Source: Cordilura impudica | Lineage: Eukaryota; Arthropoda; Insecta; Diptera; Scathophagidae | Assembly (NCBI GenBank): GCA_963682025.1 | Contig: OY821518.1 | Location: forward strand, 127,414,582-127,478,581 | DNA length: 64,000 bases | Direction of reading: 5' to 3' | In this document: positions 34,284-47,284 of the stretch, piece by piece | Layout of the letters: each line of letters begins with the position of its first letter | How positions within the stretch are numbered: position 1 is the stretch's first letter | Program-made: the position numbers and the translations under genes | The notes under the pieces: model-generated | Databases searched by the model: none | Seen by the model: the letters and a program-made list of their open reading frames with translations, nothing else | Told to the model about the DNA's origin: nothing

Positions 34284-34447
34284 TTAGAAAGTAAGAATTC
34301 TACCAGCCAAAATGTATATAATTCTGGATGTTAAATTTTTGCTAATTGCGACTGCTCTAGCAAACGTCGATTTATGTTGCATATAATTACATTATTCGTT
34401 ATATTATTGGTTTAAGAAGATATTCTCATAGATATTCTCCCTTCTTA
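34284..34447 (+). pseudogene. LINE fragment (split LINE part 2)
   Basis: Encodes in one frame an RRFMLHIITLFVILLV-like and RRYSH-like stretch typical of the C-terminal region of jockey-clade ORF2. It ends at TTA (34445-34447), the target duplication of the next insertion, and continues beyond it at 40437. Confidence 0.6.
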
Positions 34448-34708
34448 GGGCCATTATTACAACTTACCTTTAAAGTAAATGTTAGTTAAAGGTAACTTTA
34501 GCTAAAGTGAGCAATAAAGTTACCTTTAACTTTTTTTCGTTATTACAACTTCACAGTAAAATAAAATTAATATTTTTGATGCTTTGGCAACACCAAAGGA
34601 AACACCGATTAATTTTGACCAAATGAATTGCTTTATAAAATACGAGTGGCAACGTTCCTTTATTTGTTCGCAAGCAAACAATAGAATCAAAACTAAAAAC
34701 CTTTACTT

Positions 34709-37700
34709 TCATATATATATATATATATATATATACGCTGATCCCTGACTCACTGACTGACTGACTGATTCTGTAAATCTGAAATGATACACACACATAG
34801 CACTCCCTGCAAAGCTATGCGAAATACACAAACAAAATTTAATCTTTCTCATTTTATACAAACCCACACAAAATTTTCTCTTTTCTTTGTTACCGACCAG
34901 TGCTGCTAATAAAATCTTTTGAAAATCGACAATTTTGGAAATTTAATCGCCAAAATCGTAATTTTTAAAACAAGAAATTGTGAAGAAAATTTTACCGCTT
35001 ATAAAACTCGAAAAATATTAAAAAAGGAACCAATAAAATTTATTTATATCATTCATATTACGAATATTATTACAGCATTGGTTATTTCTATATATAAAAT
35101 TTCAACGAAAAAAATTTAACACAGCAATCAACTATCAACTATAGCTGAAATATATAATATAGGTTTAAAGTATCGCCGTAATTAAAACTTTAAATCTTAA
35201 ATGGAGATGCTATTCAAGGTATTTCCGTTTTGAAACGACTCGACCCAGAATTAAATCTATACATATTTTGTAATTTATATTTACACCGAACAAAAACTAT
35301 CAATTTTCGATAAACAACCCATTAATTGTTAACCCTTGCCGACGTAATTTTTATACTACTGAAAATTTTAAATCATCAGTCATCAGTTTAGCAAATTTAA
35401 CAAATCATTTTAACAAATTGAAAAATCGTCGAAATTACAATAAGTTGTCAAAACTGGCAGCTCTGCTAACGACAATAGCACTACATATGCAGATTTCGTG
35501 TTACATATGGAATAAGTTGAACGCAAAAAATGCATAAAAAAAGCTAATATCTATTCAAATTCTTCTTTAAATTCCCTTTGTTGGTCAATGTAAAAATTTT
35601 GCAAAAAAAAGTAATGAATGAAATTTTAAACATTTTTACTTCTTTTATCAAACTAAACTTTTCCGTTTGTCGGTTTTGTTTTCCATCTCAAAAATGTTTT
35701 GTATTGTTAGGAGTGCTTTCGCTCCGGTTCTCTGGTACCAAAGAGTAGGCTTTTTGATAAATATTTGAGAAAAAAGAAATCTTCAATGTGGATTTTGTTG
35801 TTTTCCAACGTATGATTTCATTTAAAGCTCTGTATTGAAAAGCACTTGAAAAAATAGTGCAATATTAAGTTTAAAATTTAAATTATTCTAACTTTGCATA
35901 ATTAAATTACATTGTAATTTCGGAAGAGAGGTGGGAAAATAATTTATTTTTTCACACATAATATTAAATTTTGCATAATTTGCTTTCAAAAAATTTTGAC
36001 AAACATAACTTACGTAAATAGGTATATGTAAGATTTTAATTTGGATAATTTATTGAAATTTTCATGGAAGAATTAAAGGCGATTTGGAACAATAAGTTTT
36101 TTTGAAGGAAAACTAATACGCTCTTATTTTTTATTTATTTTTTGGATTTATAGATAACTTTTTCAGTTTACATGTATGAGAGTGTTGTGTCAAAATTTGA
36201 AGTAAATCAGAGCAAAACTTAAGAAAATACAGCGTTTCCAACGACCGGTCTCATACGGTATATAGTAAATAAATCAGTTTTTAAAAAACTTTAAACCGAT
36301 TTTCTCGCAAATAAATGCTCGAAGTCCATGAACATCATAACTCAAAATCTACTTGACCGATTATTTTGCAATTTTAGACATTATATCTACACATAAATCA
36401 TCAGGTAACCACGAGGGTTTTTTTAAATTCCATTTTCTTCTCCATTTTTTAACAACAAATTCCCGAAATTGTATAGCAAAAAATTGAAAAAACTCTTCGT
36501 CACTACCTCAGGAAATATGTCACCTTTGAAACGCATTTCGATTTTTTTATTTCACATGATCCGGTAACGAGTTATGATGTTCACCGCAAAACAACAACGC
36601 CTCCGGAGATTCCCTGTCACGGACTTATTTATTAAAATTTTTAATTGAAGATTTTTTCAAAGATTCTTCAAATGTTGTGCTATAACATGTATATGAAATA
36701 AATAATCCAACATTATTCATATCTTCAAAAAAGAATTATGAAAATACGACTTTTTTAAAATTTAAAACCTTACCCCCTCAAGAAACTTATAGGAACCTTG
36801 CTCTAAAACGTTTTTTTTTCTATTTTTTCTACAATATAACAAATTCGGCGGGACCGGCCAAATTAGTTCGTTATAGACTAAGTTCGTTATAACCGTAGTA
36901 TTTTTTTGTTTTATCCGAAAGGTTTAAAAACTTTTTTTAGTTGAATAAGTTTATTTATTTTGATGCATTTTAAAAAGTTATATATTATATAACTTATTAA
37001 ATAGTTAAAAAGATACATATTTATAGTTTGTCTTAATAAGACTAAAATTACCGAGTTTCTATCAAAATAAAATATTTTAAAATTATATAATATTAAAAAC
37101 GCATGTATAGAAGCAGAAAGTATAAAGCAAAGGTTGGCTACTGGCAAACTTTTGCGAAAATATTCATAAAAAGACCACTTCAAAACTTTATTTGAAAATC
37201 GGAGTTTTTGTTTTGTATTTTTTACAACTGTTTTTCGATTTTTTTTAAAGAAATTTTAAAAATATTAAAATTAATTTTTTAAAAATATGAAAAATATAGG
37301 AAAACTAGATGATTGTGTGGCGCCTAGGCGCCCGTTTATTTTGACTTTAACAAACATTTTTTTTTTCATTTCAGAATTTTCCTATATTTTATATGTATAT
37401 GTACATATGTTTAAAAATTAATTTTAATGTTTTTAAAATTTAAAAAAAAAAAAAAAAAAAAATCGAAAAACAGTAGTAAAAAATACAAAACAAAAACTCC
37501 GATTTTCAAATGAAGTTTTGAATATTTTCGCAAAAGTTTGCCAGTATCCAACCTTTGCTTTATACTTTCTGCTTCTATACATGAATTTTTAATATTATAT
37601 GATTTTAAAAAAATATTTTATTTTGATAAAAACTCGTTTTAGTCTTATTAAGACAAACTATTAATATGTATCTTTTTAATAATTTAATTTATGTTTTATA

Positions 37701-40133
37701 ACTTTTTAAAAAGCATCAAAATAAATAAACTTATTCAACTAAAAAAAGTTTTTAAACCTTTCGGACAAAACAAAAAAATACTACGGTTATAACGAACTTA
37801 GTCTATAACGAACTAATTTGGGCGGTTCCGCCGAGTTCGTTATATTGTAGAAAAAATAAAAAAAAAACATTTTAGAGCAAGGTTCCTAAAAGTTTCTTGA
37901 GGGGGGGTAAGGTTTTAAATGTTAAAAAAGTCGTATTTTCATAATTCTTTTTTGAAGATATGAATACTGTTGGATTATTTATTTCATATACATTTTATAG
38001 CATAACATTTGAAGAATCTTTGAAAAAATTTTCAATTAAAAATTTGAATAAATAAGTCCGTGACAGGGAATCTCCGGAGGCGTTGTTGTTTTGCGGTGAA
38101 CATCATAACTCGTTACCGGATCATGTGAAATAAAAAAATCGAAATGCGTTTCAAAGGTGACGAAGAGTTTTTTCAATTTTTTTTTTTTTTTTTTTTGGGA
38201 AATGGAATTAAAAAAACCCTTCGTGGTTACGTGATGATTTATGTGTAGATATAGTGTCTAAAATTGCAAAAGAATCGGTCAAGTAGATTTTGAGTTAGGA
38301 TGTTGACGGACTTCGAATTTATATACTATGATTTATATGCTATATACCGTATGAGGCCGGTCGCTGGAAACGTTGTATCTTCTTAAGTTTTGCTCTGATT
38401 TATTTGAAATTTTGAAACAACACCTACGATATGTTGTGCATTCAGAAAGAGAAATGCAAAAAAAGGTTTTAAAACCTACCGCCCCTTAAGGAAGTGCAAA
38501 CACCAATACACCTACAAAAAAGAAAAAAAAATATTTCATTTGTCATCATAAATGTGAACTGTAAAATGCGTACATTTTTTTCAGTTATCTATAAGGGCGT
38601 ATTAGTTTTATATAAAAAACTAAATTATTATTCCAAATCGCCTTTAATTCTTCTAAGATAATTTCAATAAATTATTCAAATTAATATCTTAAATATACCT
38701 ATTTACGTAATTTATGTTTGTCTAAATTTTTTGAAAGCAAATTATGCAAAAATTAATAATATGAGTGAAAAAAAATTATTTTCCCACCTCTCTTCTGAAA
38801 TTACAATGCAATTTAATTAAGCAAAGTCATAATAATTTAAATTTTATTAAACTTAATATTAATATTTTTTCAAGTGCTTTTCAATACAGAGCTTTAAACG
38901 AAATCATACGTTGGACAACAACAAAATCCACATTGAAGATGTTTTTTTCCTCAAATATTTATCAAAAAAAGCATACTCTTTGGTAAGTGCTGGCCATCAC
39001 AGAACCTGAGCGAAAACACTCTTAACAATACAACACAATTTTGAGATGAAAAACAAAACAGACAAACGGAAAAGTTTAATTTGATAAAATAAGTATGTAG
39101 CATATCGGATGACGTTAAATGAAAAAAATAAAAATGTTTAAAATTTCCTTCATTACTTTTTTTTTGCAGAATATTTTCATTGACCAACAAAGGGAATTTA
39201 AAGAAGAATTTGAATAGATATAAGTTTTTTGATGCATTTTTTGCGTTCATCTTATTCCATATGTAACACGAAATCTGCATATGTAGTGCTATTGCCGTTA
39301 GCAGTGTTGTCAGTTTTGACAACTTATTTTAATTTCGACGATTTTTCAATTTGTTAAAATGATTTTTTAAATTTGTTAAAATGATGATTGAAGATTTTAA
39401 ATTTTCAGTAGTATAAAAATTAGGATTTCAAGGGTTAACAATTAATGGGTTGTAAATCGAAAATTGACAGTTTTAGTTCAGTGTAAATGTAAATTACAAA
39501 ATATATATAGATTTAATTCTGGGTCAAGTCGTTTCAAAACGGAAATACCTTGAATAGCATCTCCATTTAAGATTTAAGTTTTAATTACGGCGATACTTTA
39601 AACCTATAAAATTACCAATAAAATTATTTAGTTGATTGCTGTGTTTAATTTTTTTCGTTGAAATTTCATCACTAATACATTTTTATATATAGAAATAACC
39701 AATGCTGTAATAATATTCGTAATATAAATGATATAAATAAATTTTATTGCTTCCTTTTGTAATATTTTTTCGAGTTTTATAAGCGGTAAAATTTTCTTGC
39801 CAATTCCTTGTTTTAAAAATGACAATTTTGGCGATTTAGTTTCCAAAATTGTAGATTTTCAGAAGATTTTATTAGCAGCACTGGTCGGTAACAAAGAAGA
39901 GAGAAAATTGTGTGTGGGTTTGTATAAAATGAGAAAGATTAAATTTTGTTTGTGTATTTCCCATAGCTTTGTAGGGAGTGCTATGTGTGTGTATTATTTC
40001 AGTGTTACAGAATCAGTCAGTCAGTCAGTGAGTCAGGGATCAGCGTAAATATATATAAGATACTGAAATGGAAAAAAAATTTGGTTATTGAAGTCAAAAT
40101 AAACGGGCGCCTAGTCGCCACACAATCAGCTAG
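34709..40133 (+). mobile_element. Helitron family E, outer copy, interrupted
   Basis: Begins TC(AT)n then ACGCTGATCCCTGACTCACT, the family E 5' end. It ends with the hairpin region GGGCGCCTAGTCGCC, then ACACAATCAG and CTAG before T. The family E interior occupies 34709-37304 and is broken by an inverted family E copy; the last 73 bp (40061-40133) are its own 3' end. A non-autonomous copy about 2.67 kb long before interruption. Confidence 0.85.
37305..40060 (-). mobile_element. Helitron family E, inner inverted copy
   Basis: On the - strand it starts TCTTATATATATTTACGC and ends with GGGCGCCTAGGCGCC, ACACAATCAT and CTAG. It inserted between A (37304) and T (40061) of the outer copy; removal restores AGGAAAAT(A)CTGAAATGG, which matches the uninterrupted sequence in other family E copies. 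Together the two make a near-palindrome of about 5.3 kb centred at 37300-37320. Confidence 0.88.
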
Positions 40134-40436
40134 TAAGTTGAATAATTGTTTTAAATGTGTAATAAAACTTTTTAAATAATATACAAGCATATATTTAAGT
40201 ATATGCAAATAAATTTTTTTTCGAAAACTAAATTGGTGTGAATTTCTTCTTCATAGATTAGAAAATGTGGCAACATTAAATACATAAACCTCACGTTAAA
40301 AGTTAAAGGCGACAATATCTTCCCTTTAGCTTATCGGTCACTCTTAGCTTAAAGTATAGTTGTAATAACGATAAACTAATAAGCTGCCCGATAACATCCT
40401 AACTTTAGCTATTGGCAAGTTGTAATAATGGCCCTT

Positions 40437-40910
40437 AATCTTTTAAAAATTAGTGTTATGTACAAAATTATTTGCACAAAAAATCTAAACTACCTCTTCC
40501 AAAAATTGCAATTTGTCAGAGGAAGAAAGTTCATAATTCCAATTCGGAGGACACTTGTCTCAGAATAGCAATTCTTTGTGCACGAAGTTCGTCTTTGGAA
40601 AGCTCTTCCACAAACTTATGAACTAACAAACAACGCAAGATATTTAAAAAAATAAATTTTGGATTATTTTGCGTATTAAACCTTTGTAATTTTTGTATTT
40701 TGTTATATTCTTTTGTTATTTTATTTCATAAATAATTAATATGTCTAGTCAATTTTTTTCATATCAACACATTGTGCCCTTATACTTAATTAATCCTGTA
40801 ATTATAAGAATAATTTTTTCTTATTGTACAGGAAGGCATAATAAATAAATAGATAAATAAATAAATATATAAATAAATAAATATATAAATAAATAAATAA
40901 ACAAAAAAAA
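40437..40910 (+). pseudogene. LINE 3' end (split LINE part 3)
   Basis: Continues the LINE frame after the TIR element. It encodes ICTKNLNYLFQKLQFVRG-like then RKFIIPIRRTLVSE and VRLWKALPQTYEL, the usual C-terminal end of jockey-clade ORF2 (FFV...VRLWNSLP). An AT-rich 3' tail follows with many AAAT repeats (40850-40910), consistent with the retrotransposon's 3' simple-repeat tail. Confidence 0.72.
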
Positions 40911-40938
40911 AAAAATAAATCTATATATATATATATAT

Positions 40939-42642
40939 TAGGGTGGCCCTTAAAAAAAAAGTGTTCAAACTGTCGGTCTCACCCCGTAGAAATATGCGAA
41001 TAGCAAAAAAACTGAGAAATGCAAAGTTTTGGGCCAATCAGAAAACGTTTAGTCATGGCGCAAAGCGATTGAAAATTTCAAGTGTGTTTATATGGGGAAA
41101 ATATGACTTTTTTCAGATTTTACGAAAATTTCGTTCTATAGTTTAATTTTTCAGACAAGCTGTTACATAATTCGGGATCAGTATTAAATTATCCTTTCAA
41201 AAGTCTATAAAATATCAAAATCGAATAAAACCTCGCCAAGAAATAGCAAATGCCCCAGACCACTTTTGTGCAAAAAAAAACTAGGTCATGAAATTTGGTG
41301 CCATTTTTTTGAACTTTGAGAAATTGATTGAAGCCATCATTCTTTTATGGTCTCTATACCTATAAGTACTCAGATGTGAAGTATTGTTTTATTACCATGT
41401 TGTTAACCTATTGCGCATTAAGGCCGAAAATTGGAAATTTTTTGATAAAATTTTTAAAACTCCTTTTTCAAGTTTGAAAAAATTTTCTTAAACAAAATTT
41501 AAAAAAATGAATCTATCACCTTAAGGTATTATGAAATACATACTGCATATTAACTGTGTGAATTTTTAAGTAAATCCCTCTGCCAGAATTTTTTTGACAA
41601 GGATTTTATTTTTGCGGATTTCGAGAAGAATTGGATATTTGTCAAATATTCTGTAAATGTACTCTTTCTAAATACTTTGTATCAAAAATTCATAATTTTT
41701 CTACTTTTAAATGTTATATGTTATCTCAATAGCCTAGGGTTTCGGAAAAAAATAATATGACTCCATTAACCCTTTTGGAATTGGGGTCACATATGACCCC
41801 AAACTAATAAAAGACAATTTATTCAAAAAATTCAAATATTTTGTAAGTGCTGTCCAATTTTTAGATGCGACATCTAAAATATAATAACCAAATATGTAGA
41901 AGTTTCGGTCCAAAAATTTGGGATAAATCCGAGAACGTTAACCCATTATTTGACAAGGCCAGCTTTGGATTTTAAGATATTTTAAAATAAAAATGACCTA
42001 AAACGAGTTTTTCTATTAAACTCGTTGATACCACTATTTAGAACTTAAGAAAAATAATTCGGTTAATTTTTATTAAAATTTTGTTTTTTCAAACTTGAAA
42101 AAGGAGTTTTAAAAATTTTATCAAAAAAATTTCCAATTTTCGGTCTCAATGCGCAATAGGTTAACAACGTGGTAATAAAACAATACTTCATATCTGAGTA
42201 CTTATAAGTATAGAGACCAAAAAAGAATGATGGCTTTAATCAATTTCTCAAAGTTGAAAAAAATGCCATCAAATTTCATGACCATGTTTTTTTTTGCACA
42301 GAAGTGGTCTGGGTCATTTGCTATTTCTTGGCGAGGTTTCATACGATTTTGAAGTTTTATAGCCTTTTGAAAGCATAATTTAATACTGAACCCGAATTAT
42401 GTAACAGCTTGTCGGAAGAATTAAATTATACAACGAAATTTTCGTAAAATCTGAAAAAAAGTCATATTTTCCCCATATAAACACACTTGAAATTTTCAAT
42501 CGCTTTGCGCCACGACTAAACGTTTTTTGATTGGCCCAAAACTTTGTATTTCTCAGTTTTTTTTCTATTCGCATATTTCTAGGGGGTGAGACCGACAGTT
42601 TGAACACTTTTTTTTCCCTCCATATAACGAAGGGCCACCCTA
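40939..42642. mobile_element. Long-TIR element (family C-TIR), near complete
   Basis: TTAGGGTGGCCCTTAA at the left and its complement AAGGGCCACCCTAA at the right are embedded in (TA)n on both sides, suggesting TA targeting. The arms (about 40941-41480 and 42080-42640) are inverted copies carrying GTGTTCAAACTGTCGGTC. The middle (41480-42080) includes GGGGTCACATATGACCCC, itself a palindrome. ORFs in the arms are short and not clearly coding. Confidence 0.78.
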
Positions 42643-42652
42643 ATATATATAT

Positions 42653-43134
42653 ATATAAAAGAAAGTCGTGTTAGTTACACTATCTATAACTCAAGAACGG
42701 CTGAACCGATTTGGCTAAGAATTGGTGAGGAGGAAGCTTAGAACCAAGAGACGGACATATGATACTTTTTATCCCGTGTGACGTGACACAAAACGTCCTT
42801 AGTTTATGTGGCACCAATGTTTATTTTTACTTTTAAGATTTTCGCATCTGACGTGGAATAACAAAACGCAATGATTTAACAATGCCACGACCAAGACGCT
42901 GTTGTTTATTCTGCGTTGTTTGTTCTTGCGCTTGATAATAAAACAAACAATGTCGTGTATCAGAAGGTACTTAACTGAAGAGTGCATTCTATGCACCAAA
43001 ATACATGAACAATAAAGAATCATTAAAATTTAATTTTTTTATTTGTATTTCATAATAAAAAATTGAACTTAATAAAATTGAAAATCTGCTTATTTATTGC
43101 CTCTAAGGCGGAACAGAGTTTGCCGGGTCAGCTA
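42653..43134 (+). mobile_element. Helitron family F (short, non-autonomous)
   Basis: Starts AAAGAAAGTCGTGTTAGTTA and continues ACGGCTGAACCGATTTGGCT, then GAGACGGACATA, and ends GGCGGAACAGAGTTTGCCGG, GTCAG and CTAG before T. These ends are a pattern I know from widespread insect Helitrons. Non-coding, 482 bp. Confidence 0.7.
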
Positions 43135-43157
43135 GTAAATACATAAATAAATAAAAA

Positions 43158-43920
43158 AACAAGTAAGAAAATTATAGTCGGTCTAGACCGACTATACGAT
43201 ACCCTATACCATGCGTTTAAAAACTTTATCTCTTAGGCCCAACTAACTGGACATAGAAAATAAGCAAAAACCAAATTTGAGTGGGATTTTTATTAATTTT
43301 TTTGGCTGCAGATATGAAAAAGTTCATATCCGATGATATTTTGGACTAGGTCCAAAAATGGACCGATCCTGATCATGTTTGGTAAAGTCTCTTTTATTTT
43401 GCAAAAATATATACAAACAAAATTTGAGAAGAATCAGTGCAATATTTTTGTTTTTTAATAGATTTAAGTGAAGATCGGGAAGCAGCTCTATATGGGGCCA
43501 AAGGGATCATTTTTGGACTACTCATTAATGGATGTAATGAACGCATACAAACCCAATTTGAGTAAGATCTATATGACAATTTGGATCTTATGGCAATTTA
43601 TGTCGATTTCATATGGGTAATTTGTATGGGGTCTAGGTCTGAACATGGACCGATTCTCACCAATTTCAATAGCGTTCATCCCATGGCCGATAAAAGCTTA
43701 CATACCAAATTTCATCAAAATGTATTCATATTTGCGACCTGCAGTTTGATTACAAGGTTTACATGGACACACAGACGGACGGACATTGTTAAATCAACTC
43801 AGAGAGTGATTCTGATTCGATCGGTATAATTAAAGATGGGTCTAGGTCAAATATTTTTGGTTGTTACAAACAGCAGCACAAAGTCATTATACCCAAACCA
43901 CATAGTGGTATAGGGTATAA
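43158..43920. mobile_element. Hairpin-ended dispersed repeat (family D), copy 1
   Basis: Begins ACAAGTAAGAAAATTATAGT, then the 18-bp perfect palindrome AGTCGGTCTAGACCGACT and GATACCCTATACC. It ends ACCACATAGTGGTATAGGGT, so both ends carry inverted ATACCCTATACCA words. The interior has ATGGACCGAT, CAAATTTCATC and CAGACGGACGGACAT blocks. Confidence 0.75.
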
Positions 43921-44598
43921 ATATTTGAGAAACATTTTACACGATTTGGTTTTAATTTATATTTAAAATTTCACACAATAGTTTAATTTGTTTAATTTAA
44001 TTTTTTACTGGTCTTTACAATTGTATTTTATTCATGCAGTTTCATTTCAGTTCCAAATACAAATACAAGCTACAAGTTGGGCTTTCTATTCCTGTAACCG
44101 ACGAATATTTATATTACATATTTTATTTGTAGTATTTAAGCCAAATATTTGTTATAATTGAACTGATAGTTCAATTGCCACAAAACTGAAGTCCAATGAC
44201 CATGCAGGGAAGAGAGTTCCTTGAATGGATTATTGATTATTATCTTCTCGCTGAAGAGCTAAAAATACAAAAGAAAAGTTGAAGGAAGTAAATAAATGCT
44301 CTAAAGAAAGGAACTAAAAAAAAGGAGTAAGAATAGAATTAAAATAGAAAAATTTAATTAGAACTTCCAAGTAGTTTCTAAAATGACATAATATTCTTAT
44401 TTTTTTGTAGTATATTTAATTTTGTATAACCTGAATTTAGCGCCATGCTTTGAATTTTTGGGGCCCTGTGCAGACACAAAAAAAATTTTTTTTTTAATTT
44501 TATTGAATTCATTTTTATTGATTTTAATTTAAAAAACGTAATACAAAGATATTATGAACCAATTTTTGTAGGTCTTTTGCTGGCAGATTCATCAATTA
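43921..44598. other. No supported feature
   Basis: AT-rich sequence between two repeats. No gene or terminus identified. Confidence 0.4.
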
Positions 44599-45080
44599 TG
44601 GCCCTTATTATTAGTTGTATTCGATCTTCGATCTTCGCTGGCTATCGAACATCGACTATCGAATGTCATTGTGTGCATTGCCGCAGCAGTTCATCTGTAG
44701 TAGACAGCAACTCCATAAACGCCTCCTTGTAGTCGAAAATTTGCTATAAATCTGTAAACAAATGGTACCCTTGTTAAAACCTCGCATTCTTACGTAGTGG
44801 AATCCATTTCCAAAATGTTGGAAGCATCTCTCATGACGAAGCATTCATCTTCATCAGACGATCATAGAATCATAATTCCATGTTAATAAATAATTTATTT
44901 TTTTCTTTAATAAATTTGTAAACAATGTTTATTTATAGTGCCAGCTGATAAATATATACTACTTTGAATAATCCAATTGAGTGCAATTCACAATAGCGCA
45001 GTAATACCAAATGGAACTTCGTTCGATCAGTTAATTCGACCACAATCGAAAATCGAAAGTTGCTCATAATAGGCACCTAT
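44599..45080. mobile_element. TA-flanked MITE, copy 2
   Basis: Inverse-orientation copy of the MITE at 1752-2130. It begins GGCCCTTATTATTAGTTGTA and ends TTGCTCATAATAGGCACC. The interior TTCCATGTTAATAAATAATT is conserved. About 100 bp longer than copy 1, because of an insertion near 44670-44740. Confidence 0.68.
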
Positions 45081-45591
45081 ATCATTTCAATCGACAGTAT
45101 TGATAATCGAGACAGTCTTTCCTGTGACATTGTAAACCAAAGATAAATTTCAACTAATTTTAGTTTTAAAAACGATGGTTCAAAATTATACGATATACGA
45201 TGCATTAATTTGGATATAATTCTTCCAAATTCCTTTCTAAAATGAATCCCAAATTCTCCATTCTCCATTCTCCATTTGTATTCATAGTTTTTAGCTTTTT
45301 ATTATTGAAAAGAAAACCAAAAATTTAATTTAAAGAAGTATACGAATGACTGAATCTTTTACAATATCGATTACTTTATTAAAATGAAATTGTTTTAATT
45401 TATCTTCAGCAGAGTTAATTGGTTACACTCATCATCAATTTCAGGAATGAGCTCACAGATATCAATATCACAGCATTCAATTGGTTCAATTTGATCTTGG
45501 GGGGCGTTCTTCTTCTTAAATCTAGTATTTCACGGCTTCTATACTTTTAAAGCAAAATCCCATCGAGTATCGTTAGGCGCCTTCAGAGTAA
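45081..45591. other. No supported feature
   Basis: No convincing coding signal. A TCTCCATTCTCCATTCTCC microrepeat lies at 45250-45275. Confidence 0.4.
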
Positions 45592-46405
45592 TTATACCCT
45601 ATACCACTATGTGGTTTGGGTACCCTATAACACTATGTGGTTTGGGTATAATGACTTTGTGCTGCTGTTTGTAACTACCAAAAATATTTGACCTAGACCA
45701 ATGTTTTATTATACCGATCGCATCAGAATCACTTTCTGAGTCGATTTAACGATGTCCGTCCTTCCGTCCGTCTGTGTGTCCATGTAAACCTTGTAATCAA
45801 ACTGCAGGTCGCAAATATGAATATATTTTGACGAAATTTGGTATATAGGCTTTCGCCGAGATGAACGCTGTTTAAATTGGCGAGAATCGGTCCATATGCG
45901 GACCTAGCCCCCATACAAATGACCCCTATGAAATCGACATACATTGCCATAAGATCCAAATTGTCGTATCGATCTTAGTCAAATTGAATTTGCATGTGTT
46001 TATTACATCTATTAATGAGCAGTCCAAAAACGATCCCTATGGGATAACTCTTAGTCATAGGCCCCATATAGAGCTGCTTCCCGATCTTCACTTAAATCTA
46101 TAAAAAAACAAAAATATTGCACTGATTCATCTCAAATTTTGTTTGTATATATTTTTGCAGAATACAAGAGACTTTACCAACCATGGTCAGGATCGGTCCA
46201 TTTTTGGACCTAGTCCCCATATAGATATAGCATCCGATATGAACTTTTCCATATCTGCAGCCAAAAAAATTAATAAAAATGCCACTCAAATTTGGTTTAT
46301 GCTTATTTTCTATATCCAATTAGTTGGGCCTAAGAGGTTTCTAAACGCATGGTATAGGGTATCGTATAGTCGGTCTAGGCCGACTATAATTTTCTTACTT
46401 GTTTT
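45592..46405. mobile_element. Hairpin-ended dispersed repeat (family D), copy 2
   Basis: Inverse orientation to copy 1. It starts TTATACCCTATACCACTATG, with that terminal word duplicated at 45600-45650, and ends AGTCGGTCTAGGCCGACT followed by TTTTCTTACTTGTTT. Confidence 0.75.
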
Positions 46406-47205
46406 TTTTTATAAACTTAAATATATATGTTTCCAAGCGATATCCGCGCAACGTTAACACAAATTTAATTTGAAAAGTGAAAATTACGACTTATAATTAA
46501 ATATACAAACGAATCGTTAAAAATAAAATTAATATGGAATATCCGCACTAATATTAGCGATAGATATAAAAAATTATACTATTAATAATATCGTAATTTA
46601 TGATATGCGAAAATTTACAATTAAAATAAAAAGTATTTTTGTTGATAACTTCGAAATTATAGCACTTTTCACTAATAAGACGCTACAAATAGACATAAGA
46701 ATACAACTTGAAGCAAAAAACAACTAAATTATAAGGTATATTTGTTTCAAATTAAATTGTAAAATTGTAGCCAACTAGATTTTGTTTGAGAGATAAACGA
46801 ATTTTCATCATTGTTTTTTTCCATTTTGCTTTTGTTATTATTTTTTTCTTATGGAGAAGTTTTTCTAATGTTTTTAATATTTGGGGCCCCTCAAAAATAG
46901 GGGGCCCAGTGCGATTGCACTTGTGATAACACGGCGCTGCTATAAAAACGAACTAATTTTTTAATGCCTCCATTTGCCGCCGTCATTTGTTTCATTTCTT
47001 CTAACGCGCTTAAGGTTTAGTAGCAAAAATATATTAGATTGTTCTAACTGCTTTCTTATTGATATCACTTCATTTGCACTATGTTCATCCTTCTCATCTG
47101 ATGATGAAAATATAAACTGCAATTTATATGGTTAAATTCTTTTAGAAATATCCATTGATAATTTTTACAAATTATACACACTCCGTTCTATTACACACAC
47201 TCTAT
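46406..47205. other. No supported feature
   Basis: AT-rich, with a GGGGCCC-containing stretch (46883-46910) but no gene or terminus. Confidence 0.4.
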
Positions 47206-47209
47206 CTAT

Positions 47210-47284
47210 ATATTAATATATTAGTATGAAAAAATAAAATTTCCTAGAATTTGCACTCGAATTTCGAGAGCAGGGCTCTCCTAG
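47210..47284 (+). mobile_element. Helitron family A 3' end fragment
   Basis: AAATTTCCTAGAATTTGCA, then the CTCGAATTTCGAG hairpin and AGCAGGGCTCTCCTAG before T. The last 15 bases differ from the other copies, so the extreme terminus may have been replaced. Confidence 0.6.

Larger units (their letters stand above)
34448..40433. mobile_element. TTA-flanked TIR element containing nested Helitrons
   Basis: The left end GGGCCATTATTACAACTT is exactly the reverse complement of the right end AAGTTGTAATAATGGCCC, and TTA flanks both (34445-34447, 40434-40436). Subterminal AGGTAACTTTAGCT-like words recur near both ends. Without the Helitron at 34709-40133 the element would be about 560 bp, so it was a PIF/Harbinger-type MITE before the later insertions. 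Confidence 0.82.

Noticed and set aside
42380..42607. ORFs in the long-TIR arms as a gene
   Set aside because: Present in inverted arms and broken by stops in the copy at 15156; no recognised domain. Kept only as a point to test.
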